DNA of 64,000 nucleotides from Aureimonas mangrovi. GTDB taxonomy: Bacteria > Pseudomonadota > Alphaproteobacteria > Rhizobiales > Rhizobiaceae. Positions within the stretch are counted from its first letter, which is position 1. Each line of letters begins with the position of its first letter. Positions 10,834-17,461 of the stretch are shown here, in pieces. Below the pieces are notes generated by a model, which did not search any database, had not been told where the DNA came from, and saw only the letters and a list, made by a program, of their open reading frames with translations. A program made the translations under genes and the position numbers. The stretch covers positions 1,493,001 through 1,557,000 of the forward strand of contig NZ_CP059692.1 of assembly GCF_014058705.1 (NCBI RefSeq), in the 5' to 3' direction.

Positions 10834-11242
10834 GGCCGGGTCTCCTCGTTTCATGGCACGGCGATCAGGGGGGGCACGAAGCCCGCCGCAGACGAGCCCG
10901 CCATTGTGAAGAAAGAATGAAGAAGCACGGCGAACTCCCGCGCAGCGGGTGCAGACGAGCTATGCGAAGTCGTGCGTAGCGAGAGCACCGCCCAGCCGGC
11001 ATAAAGGCTACGGGAGAACACACTCACGCACGAGCGTTCCCGTGACCGACATGACCCACGATCACCGCCCTCAGCCTTCATCGCCGCGCGTCTGCTTTCC
11101 GGCCCGGCGTGCGAGTGAGATGAGCGGTCACCGCCTGCCCAATCGGCTGACCCAAAGCGTCCAGCAACTCGTCGTCGAGCCTCTCGCCGGCCTCTCCGCC
11201 GCGCGCGGCTCTCGCTTCGAAGCCTGCTCGCTGGCGCGTTTC
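10834..11242. other. Intergenic stretch without a supported gene
   Basis: About 410 bases between the aminopeptidase start and the dispersed repeat. Short open frames exist on both strands, but they are Arg/Ser-rich, lack ribosome binding sites and resemble no family I know. The right flank holds the repeat described next. The leader and promoter of the aminopeptidase gene must lie at the left end; I see no clear promoter boxes. Confidence 0.6.
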
Positions 11243-11340
11243 TAGAGCACCGTGCGTCCTTTCGTTCGCGCAACGCTCTAACCGATCGAATCCACGTATC
11301 AGGTCTTCCGGTAACCGAACACGACTTCCGGGACGATGCT
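11243..11340 (+). repeat. Dispersed intergenic repeat, copy 1
   Basis: Starts with TAGAGC (11243-11248), closes a first hairpin with GCTCTA (11275-11280), and continues through a conserved tail (TCGAATC ... GCGGG-free CTTCCGGTAACCGAACAC ... CGATGCT). The same order of blocks recurs at 20217-20320 in the same orientation. The pattern strongly resembles a common class of rhizobial intergenic mosaic repeats. It sits just downstream of prmA, so it could form the 3' end of that transcript. Confidence 0.75.
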
Positions 11341-11346
11341 GTCGCC

Positions 11347-12207
11347 TCAACGGCTGAGATGCAGAGTGACCCATTCGCCGCGGGTCAGCGTCTTGCGGTG
11401 GTAGAGCCCCTGCGCCGAATAGGCCGCCAGAACCGCACGGCGCTGCCGGGTGAGAATGCCTGACAGGACGACATCGCCGCCCGGCGCAAGGTGGCGCGCC
11501 ATCTGCGGGGCGAGCTTCATCAGTGGCCCCGCCAGGATATTGGCGACGATCAGGTCGAAGGGCCGCGCCTGAGAAAAGGCGCTGGCGTGGAAGCCGCCAG
11601 CCGTCACACAGTCCACCAGCCCGGCCACGCCGTTCGCCCGCACATTGGCTTTCGCCACGCGGACGGCCACGGGGTCGATGTCGGTCGCCAGCACAGGCAC
11701 GCGCACGAGCTTGGCGACGCCGATGGCCAGGACCGCACTGCCGGTGCCCAGATCGAGCACGCGCGCCGGGAGGCGGCGCCGGGCGATCTCCCCGATCATC
11801 GTCAGGCACCCCTCGGTGGTACCGTGATGACCGGTTCCGAAGGCCTGGCCAGCCTCGATTTCGATGGCTATGTCGCCCGCCGAGACCTTGTCGCGATCAT
11901 GCGCGCCGTGGACGAGGAAGCGTCCCGCGCGCACAGGCTTCAGATCCGCGAGAACCGACTGCATCCAGTCGATCTCGGGCAGGTCTTCGCGGTCGGCGGT
12001 GACCGGCGCGAACGCCGCCTCTATCGCCTCGCGGCCGAAGGCGCCGTCGTCCTCGAAATAGGCCGAGACCTCCTGCTCGCCGCTCGCCTCGTCGATCTCG
12101 ACAATAGCAACGGGCACGCCCTCCTCGCCGAAACGGGCGTCCAGCCGGTCGAACAGGGCGAGGGCGTCGGTCTTGCCGGCGCGCGCGAAGTAGCGGGTCT
12201 GGGTCAT
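11347..12207 (-). CDS. prmA: Ribosomal protein L11 methyltransferase PrmA
   Basis: Trimethylates ribosomal protein L11 using S-adenosylmethionine. The 286-residue protein has the PrmA N-terminal domain, the GQAFGTGHHGTT motif just before the Rossmann domain, SAM motif I (LDLGTGSAVLAI), the acidic D-I-D-P motif and the N-I-L motif of the family (IVANILAGPL). The ATG at 12207 is preferred; a TTG at 12216 overlapping the upstream stop is possible. It is separated from the SCO1 stop by 5 bases and is probably cotranscribed with it, although the two have no known functional link. Confidence 0.93.
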   Translation of the reverse strand: MTQTRYFARAGKTDALALFDRLDARFGEEGVPVAIVEIDEASGEQEVSAYFEDDGAFGREAIEAAFAPVTADREDLPEIDWMQSVLADLKPVRAGRFLVHGAHDRDKVSAGDIAIEIEAGQAFGTGHHGTTEGCLTMIGEIARRRLPARVLDLGTGSAVLAIGVAKLVRVPVLATDIDPVAVRVAKANVRANGVAGLVDCVTAGGFHASAFSQARPFDLIVANILAGPLMKLAPQMARHLAPGGDVVLSGILTRQRRAVLAAYSAQGLYHRKTLTRGEWVTLHLSR

Positions 12208-12212
12208 GATGC

Positions 12213-12842
12213 TCAAAGGGTCGCGAGACGGCGCAGCGCTTCGCGAGCCGTCTCCGGGTTCTCGCCGTAGGGAATGGTGCCGACGAATTGGCCGGCCGAA
12301 CCAAGAAGGATGACCGAGGCGGTGTGGTCCATCGTGTAGTTATCGCCTTCGCCGACCTTTTCGTGCTGGATGCCCCAGCCTTCGAGCATGGCATCCACTT
12401 CGGCGGGCTCGCCCGTGATCGCGGTGATGGGCGTGCCCATTGATCCGACATACTGGCCGAGGATCTCCGGCGTGTCCCGCTCCGGGTCGACCGTGACGAA
12501 GACGACGTTGAGGTCCTGGCCCTCTTGCTCGAGCGCCTGCTTGTGGCCGGCAAGCTCATAGAGCGTCGTCGGGCAGATGTCCGGACAGTGGGTGAAGCCG
12601 AAGAACACCGCGCTCGGGCGCCCGCGCAAAGCCGCTTCGGTGATCGGCTCGCCGTTCTGGTCGATCAGCGTGAAGGGCGTGCCGTAGGGCTCGGTCGCGG
12701 CCGTCATCGAGCGCTCGACGCTCTGGAAGCCGAAGGTCCACAGATAGAGAAGGATCGCCGCGACGACGACGACCATCGCCCACAGGGCGGCTCGCAGCAC
12801 CGCCAGCGGGCGGCGCGGCCCGCGCTCGTTCGTCTTCGCCAT
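12213..12842 (-). CDS. SCO1/SenC family copper chaperone-like thioredoxin-fold protein
   Basis: A 209-residue membrane-anchored periplasmic protein that helps deliver copper to the CuA site of cytochrome c oxidase or acts in redox homeostasis. A single membrane helix (about 18-38) is followed by a thioredoxin-like domain with the copper-binding CPDIC pair and the distal histidine in MDHTAS, so all metal ligands are present. The start at 12842 has AGGAGA 8 bases upstream. No oxidase subunit is nearby. It is divergent from the acetyltransferase and runs directly into prmA. Confidence 0.9.
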   Translation of the reverse strand: MAKTNERGPRRPLAVLRAALWAMVVVVAAILLYLWTFGFQSVERSMTAATEPYGTPFTLIDQNGEPITEAALRGRPSAVFFGFTHCPDICPTTLYELAGHKQALEQEGQDLNVVFVTVDPERDTPEILGQYVGSMGTPITAITGEPAEVDAMLEGWGIQHEKVGEGDNYTMDHTASVILLGSAGQFVGTIPYGENPETAREALRRLATL

Positions 12843-12943
12843 GGACGTTTTCTCCTGTTCGCCGGTGCGATACATGATCGCGGTCCCGCCGCAAAGCATC
12901 GTGCTGCCGGGCCGGGTCACGAAGCGGCGAAGAGGGGGGAGCC

Positions 12944-13621
12944 TTGGGCGAGGAGCGCGACTATATCGGCCGGGACGGCGAGGATCTGCGCTTCCGCAAG
13001 GGCGAGCCGCGCATCCATCCGAGCGCCGACCTGAAGGAGACGCGCCTAGGCCGCTTTTGCGATATCGGCCCGCGCTGCCTGCTGCGCGAGGTCACGCTCG
13101 GCGACCATTCCTATTTCGAGCGCGGCGGCGAGGCGACCTACGCCACGATCGGCAAGTTCTGCTCCATCGCCTCGAATGTGCGGATCAACGCGCTCGCGCA
13201 CCCGCTGGACCGAGTGACGACCCACAAGATCAGCTACCGGCCCAACGAGGTCTTCCGCTTCCTCGGCGTGGACGAGAGCGTGCGCGCCGCGCGCCGCGAG
13301 GATCGCGTGACGATCGGCAACGACGTGTGGATCGGTCACGGCGCGGTGGTGCTGCCGGGCGTGTCCATCGGCGACGGGGCGGTCGTGGGCGCGGGGGCCG
13401 TGGTGACGCGGGACGTTGCGCCTTACGCGATCGTCGCCGGCGTGCCGGCCAAGACCCTGCGCGAGCGGTTTCCATCGGAGATCGCGGGCAGGCTGCGCGC
13501 CCTCACTTGGTGGGACTGGCCGCCCGAAACGCTGTTCGAGGCGATCCCGGACATGCAGGCGATGGATGTCGGGGCCTTCCTCGACAAATGGGAAGGCCTC
13601 AAGCGAGAGGACGAAAGATGA
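12944..13621 (+). CDS. Hexapeptide-repeat acetyltransferase (phosphonate/Vat-type)
   Basis: A 225-residue left-handed beta-helix transferase. It has the hexapeptide repeats (IHPSADLKETRLG, VTIGNDVWIGHGAVVLPG, IGDGAVVGAGAVVTRDV) and the closing AGVPAK loop, plus the catalytic-type histidine in ALAHPLD, as in xenobiotic acetyltransferases. Its closest remembered family is the hexapeptide transferase often found in phosphonate operons, but no phn genes are near, so the acceptor is unknown. The start is a TTG at 12944 behind a G-rich ribosome binding site (12932-12941); no ATG fits the N terminus. The stop overlaps the ATG of the PhzF gene (ATGA). Confidence 0.82.
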   Translation: MGEERDYIGRDGEDLRFRKGEPRIHPSADLKETRLGRFCDIGPRCLLREVTLGDHSYFERGGEATYATIGKFCSIASNVRINALAHPLDRVTTHKISYRPNEVFRFLGVDESVRAARREDRVTIGNDVWIGHGAVVLPGVSIGDGAVVGAGAVVTRDVAPYAIVAGVPAKTLRERFPSEIAGRLRALTWWDWPPETLFEAIPDMQAMDVGAFLDKWEGLKREDER

Positions 13622-14442
13622 CGACACTGCCGATCTATCAGGTCGATGCCTTCGCGAGCGCGCTGTTCGCCGGCAATCCCGCCGCCGTGGTGCCGCTGGA
13701 AGCTTGGCTCGCGGACGAGGTGCTGCAGGCGATCGCCACAGAGAACAACCTTTCCGAGACGGCCTTCCTCGTGCCCGCGGGGCCGGGGCAGTGGGAGCTG
13801 CGCTGGTTCACGCCGAAAGCCGAGGTGCCGCTGTGCGGCCACGCGACGCTCGCCTCCGCCCATGTTCTCACCGAGTGCCTCGGCGAGACGGCGCAGACGC
13901 TGCGTTTCTCGACGCGCTGGTCGGGCGAGCTTACTGTGACGCGCGTCGGTGAGCTCTACGAGATGCGCCTTCCTCGCCGTCGCTTCGAGGCCGTCGATGG
14001 CGAGGCTGCCGTGAGCGAGGCGCTTGGCCTTGCACCGGTCGAATCCTATTGCGTGCCGGTCCCCGGCGACGAGATCCTGATGGTCGTCCTGCCCGACGCG
14101 GCGGCGGTGCGCGATCTGGCGCCGGACCTTGCAGCGGTAAAGCGCCTCTCCTGGCGCAGCGTTCTCGTGACGGCGGCGGGAGAAGGCGACGTTGATTTCG
14201 TCTCCCGCTATTTCGCGCCGCGCTTCGGCATCGATGAGGACCCCGTCACAGGCTCCGCGCACTGTTCGCTCGCGCCTTTCTGGGCCGAGCGGCTGGGGCG
14301 GAGCGAATTGAAGGCTCGCCAGCTCTCCGAGCGCGGTGGAGAGATCGCCTGCCGCGTCGAGGACGAGGTGGTCGTCGTCGCCGGCCGGGCCATCCTCTAT
14401 CTGGAGGGGCGCATCCACTTGAACGATGAGCGCGGCCGATAG
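13618..14442 (+). CDS. PhzF family isomerase/epimerase-like protein
   Basis: A 274-residue PhzF-fold protein (diaminopimelate epimerase-like). The catalytic glutamate is E47 in NNLSETAF; CGHAT and DEDPVTGSAHC, which shape the two symmetric halves of the active site, are both present. Many PhzF-like proteins outside phenazine operons have unknown substrates, and there are no phenazine genes here. It is translationally coupled to the acetyltransferase by an ATGA overlap, which suggests both act on a related small molecule. Its last 46 bases overlap the tail of a gene on the opposite strand. Confidence 0.9.
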   Translation: MTTLPIYQVDAFASALFAGNPAAVVPLEAWLADEVLQAIATENNLSETAFLVPAGPGQWELRWFTPKAEVPLCGHATLASAHVLTECLGETAQTLRFSTRWSGELTVTRVGELYEMRLPRRRFEAVDGEAAVSEALGLAPVESYCVPVPGDEILMVVLPDAAAVRDLAPDLAAVKRLSWRSVLVTAAGEGDVDFVSRYFAPRFGIDEDPVTGSAHCSLAPFWAERLGRSELKARQLSERGGEIACRVEDEVVVVAGRAILYLEGRIHLNDERGR

Positions 14443-15557
14443 GGCATCGTGTAGCGCCCTGCGTTCTGCGCGACGAGCGCAAGTTCCGTGACGTGCAGCG
14501 CGAAGTCGGTGTCCATTGGCGGCGCGCGTCCTGCCGAGATCGCCGCCGCCATCACGGCCGGGCCGCGCATGAAGTCCATCCGGGACGACGAAGCTGGCAC
14601 GATGGCCTTGCTCGCCGGCACGGGCACGCGGCGGCCGAACCAGTGCCGCAGCGGACGCCCGCGCTCCAGCCGGCGCACGATCTTCGGCAGGATCGGCAGG
14701 CGCGAAGCCCAGCCGCCATCCGTGTCTCGCTGGTAGATCGCCGATTGCGCGTCCCACCCGTCGGTAAGGGAGAGGACACCCTCGGTGCCGACGATATGGA
14801 GCGAGCGGTCGCGCGGCGCGGCGAGGCCGCAGGTCAGCCGCATGACGGGGCCGGAGGCGAAGGTGAGGACCGCGACGGAGAAATCTTCGGCCAGCTCGTC
14901 CGGCGTCTGCGCGGTGCCCTTCTCGTCGAAAAGCCGCGCGGAGGCGGCGGTCATCTGCACCACCGGTCCGAAGAAGAGGCACGCCCAGGTTAGATAGTAG
15001 CCCGCGTGTTCCAGCGTGCAGCCGACGCCGAACTCGTCCTCGGCCGGCCAGGGCGCTCCGGAAGTGGAGCGCCAGTGGCGGTGGTCGTGGCGGAAGACCT
15101 GTCCGTCCTCCATCTCCGCATAGACGAGTTTCACGTCGCCGATGCTTCCCGAGGCAAGGGCCGCGCCGAGCGTTTGTGCGGCTTCGCCGAGCACGGAGGC
15201 GGGTGCGGCGACGAGGTGAAGGCGCTTCTCCGTGGCAAGGCTCACGAGTTCCTCGGCTTGCGCGAGGTCCATCGCCAGCGGCTTCTCGGAGTAGACGTGA
15301 AGGTCGCGCTCGAGGATCGCGCGGCTCACCGCGTAGTGGCTGTCGGGGTTGGTGAGGTTGAGCACCAGCTCCGCGCCGGAATCCGCCAGCAGCGCATCGA
15401 GGCTGTCAAAGCCGGGCACCTGGTGGAAGGCGGTGAAGCGGGCGAGGGCGGTGGGATCCCGGTCGTGGGCGCCGACGAGCGTCAGCGCCGGATGGTTGAC
15501 CAGCGTCGTCATGTAGTAGTCGGCGACGAAGCCGCAGCCGACGATGGCGATCCTCAT
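14397..15557 (-). CDS. Gfo/Idh/MocA family oxidoreductase
   Basis: A 386-residue dehydrogenase with the N-terminal motif IAIVGCGFVADYYM and the EKP lysine motif (HVYSEKPLAMD). The C-terminal domain shows GCTLEHAGYYLTW in place of the usual GG-x-x-x-D-x-G-x-H, with the histidine one block away. Substrate unknown; probably a sugar or inositol derivative. It is only distantly related to the protein at 7.2-8.3 kb. Its 3' end overlaps the PhzF gene by 46 bases in the convergent direction, so the C-terminal residues of each protein are constrained by the other. Confidence 0.85.
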   Translation of the reverse strand: MRIAIVGCGFVADYYMTTLVNHPALTLVGAHDRDPTALARFTAFHQVPGFDSLDALLADSGAELVLNLTNPDSHYAVSRAILERDLHVYSEKPLAMDLAQAEELVSLATEKRLHLVAAPASVLGEAAQTLGAALASGSIGDVKLVYAEMEDGQVFRHDHRHWRSTSGAPWPAEDEFGVGCTLEHAGYYLTWACLFFGPVVQMTAASARLFDEKGTAQTPDELAEDFSVAVLTFASGPVMRLTCGLAAPRDRSLHIVGTEGVLSLTDGWDAQSAIYQRDTDGGWASRLPILPKIVRRLERGRPLRHWFGRRVPVPASKAIVPASSSRMDFMRGPAVMAAAISAGRAPPMDTDFALHVTELALVAQNAGRYTMPYRPRSSFKWMRPSR

Positions 15558-15614
15558 GCCCGGCTCCCCGTGTGCAGCGCGCGGCCACCATGCAACCGAC
15601 GCACCAACATCCGC

Positions 15615-17225
15615 TTAACGATCGGGCGGAAAGGCCCGGTCGACTAAGGTGCGCGCGGCGGCCGGATCGGCGATGCCCGTGAAGGTGGAAGCCGCGCGAC
15701 CCGAAAGACGGTTCTCGATGAAAGCGTCGGCGACGGCCGGTGGCGCGTGACGGCGCAGGAGGCTGGCTGCGCTCGTGACCGCAATACGCTCGGCGGCCTG
15801 ACGCGCGCCGCCTTCGGTGAGACCAGCCAGCATTGCCGGCAGCGCGTAGACGGCGTCAAGCAGCGTCGCATCTCCGCTCGCCGCGTCCTGCATTTCGGAC
15901 AGGACCGTGCCCGCCGCGTCCCGGTCGCGAGACAGCACGCGCAAGAGGTCGAGCGCCATGACGTTGCCCGATCCCTCCCAGATCGCGTTGACGGGCGCCT
16001 CGCGATAGGCGCGAGCGAGGAGGCCATCCTCGATGTAGCCGTTGCCGCCGAGGCACTCCATCGCCTCGTAGAGGAAGGCGGGCGCGGCCTTGCACACCCA
16101 GTATTTGACGACGGGCGTCATCAGCCGCGCATAGGCGGCTTCGCTCGGGTCCGAGCCGGCGCGATCGAAGGCGCGCGCGAGGCGGAAGACGAGTGCCGTC
16201 GCGGCCTCCACCGCCATGGCAAGGTCGGCGAGCACGGCCAGCATCAGCGGCTGGTCGACGAGCTTTCTCTGGAACACGGTGCGGTGGCGGGCGTGATGGA
16301 TCGCAACCGCGAGACCGAGCCGCATCAGCGCGGCCGAGGCGAGCGCGCAGTCGAGCCGCGTGAGCGTCACCATCGGGATGATCGCCTTCACGCCGGCTCC
16401 CTCCTCGCCGACGCGGTGGGCGAGCGCACCCGCAAACTCGACCTCCGACGATGCGTTGGAACGGTTGCCGAGCTTGTCCTTCAGCCGCTGGATGTGCAGG
16501 GCGTTGCGGCGGCCGTCCGGCAGGACGCGGGGCAGGAGGAAGCAGGTGAGGCCGCCCGGCGCCTGCGCGAGTACGAGGAAGGCGTCCGACATCGGCGCCG
16601 ACATGAACCATTTGTGGCCGGTGAGCGCGTAGAGGCCGGGCTCCGCCAGAGGCTCGGCGCGGGTCGTGTTGGCGCGAACGTCCGTGCCGCCCTGATTCTC
16701 GGTCATCCCCATGCCGATCGTCACGGCCGTCTTTTCGGCCAACGGACGCAGCACCGGATCGTAGGTCCGCTCGAGGATCTTTGCTCGCCACTCCGCGGCA
16801 AGCTCCGGCTCGGCCGATATCGCGGCGAGGCTCGCATGCGTCATCGTGAGCGGGCAGATATGTCCGCACTCCGCCTGCGCCGAAAGATACAGCTTCGCCC
16901 CGCGCACGACGTGGCTCTCGCCCGCCCATGTCGAGGCGTGCAGGCCCGCTTCCATGCCGTGCGCCATCAGGACGTGCCATGCGGGATGGAACTCGACCTC
17001 GTCGAGCCGGTGGCCCTTCTCGTCGAAGCTCCTCAGGCGCGGCGGCCAGGTGTTGGCATCCCGGCCGAGCGCGAAGGCCTGCGCGCTGCCGCGCGAGCGG
17101 CCGAAATACGCCAGATCGTCACCCGCCGCGTCGTTCGCCTCGACAGCCTCGCGCAGCGGCGCGTCGGTTCCCCACAGGTCGATATCGGCGAAAATCGGCG
17201 ACTGGTTGAAGACGGCGTGGGTCAT
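15615..17225 (-). CDS. AidB-like acyl-CoA dehydrogenase family protein
   Basis: A 536-residue flavoprotein of the AidB/isovaleryl-CoA dehydrogenase branch. Recognisable elements are MTENQGGTDVRAN (FAD and substrate loop), GHKWFMSAPMSDAF, LKDKLGNRSNASSEVEF and the C-terminal IWEGSGNVMALDLLR with the base-position glutamate. In E. coli AidB is part of the alkylation response and binds DNA; some homologues instead act on acyl-CoA. No ada or alkB gene is near, so the role stays open. The ATG at 17225 follows a GGGGGAGG site at a 6-base spacer; a TTG at 17231 is less likely. Confidence 0.88.
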   Translation of the reverse strand: MTHAVFNQSPIFADIDLWGTDAPLREAVEANDAAGDDLAYFGRSRGSAQAFALGRDANTWPPRLRSFDEKGHRLDEVEFHPAWHVLMAHGMEAGLHASTWAGESHVVRGAKLYLSAQAECGHICPLTMTHASLAAISAEPELAAEWRAKILERTYDPVLRPLAEKTAVTIGMGMTENQGGTDVRANTTRAEPLAEPGLYALTGHKWFMSAPMSDAFLVLAQAPGGLTCFLLPRVLPDGRRNALHIQRLKDKLGNRSNASSEVEFAGALAHRVGEEGAGVKAIIPMVTLTRLDCALASAALMRLGLAVAIHHARHRTVFQRKLVDQPLMLAVLADLAMAVEAATALVFRLARAFDRAGSDPSEAAYARLMTPVVKYWVCKAAPAFLYEAMECLGGNGYIEDGLLARAYREAPVNAIWEGSGNVMALDLLRVLSRDRDAAGTVLSEMQDAASGDATLLDAVYALPAMLAGLTEGGARQAAERIAVTSAASLLRRHAPPAVADAFIENRLSGRAASTFTGIADPAAARTLVDRAFPPDR

Positions 17226-17319
17226 CGGCAACCTCCCCCTTGGCAGGATAGGGCAGGGCGCCCCGCCTTGGAATGGCCGCTTGCCTCATCCACGAAGGCG
17301 CCCTCAGGAGACCCACGTC

Positions 17320-17451
17320 ATGCGTAAGACCGCTGCCGCCTTCATTCTCGTCCTCGCGCTCGCCGGATGCGCGCAGATCAATAAGCCGATCACTCCGGAC
17401 GATCCGTGGCGGGACCAGGCGGCTGCGCTCGACAACTCGCTCTTCTACTGA
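17320..17451 (+). CDS. Very small lipoprotein (43 residues)
   Basis: A short gene with a clear CAGGAG ribosome binding site 9 bases before the ATG. The product has a lysine/arginine start, a hydrophobic stretch and the lipobox LAGC with Cys17, so lipidation would leave a 27-residue mature peptide rich in polar residues and ending in an aromatic tail (NSLFY). There is no known domain. It fits exactly between two minus-strand genes and points into the end of uvrD, with 10 bases between the stops. A role in the envelope is likely, but nothing more specific is visible. Confidence 0.7.
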   Translation: MRKTAAAFILVLALAGCAQINKPITPDDPWRDQAAALDNSLFY

Positions 17452-17461
17452 CGGCCAACGC

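Noticed and set aside
10851-11273. Possible small genes on both strands in the gap between aminopeptidase and prmA
   Set aside because: Arg/Ser-rich translations, no ribosome binding sites, and the right end overlaps a repeat.
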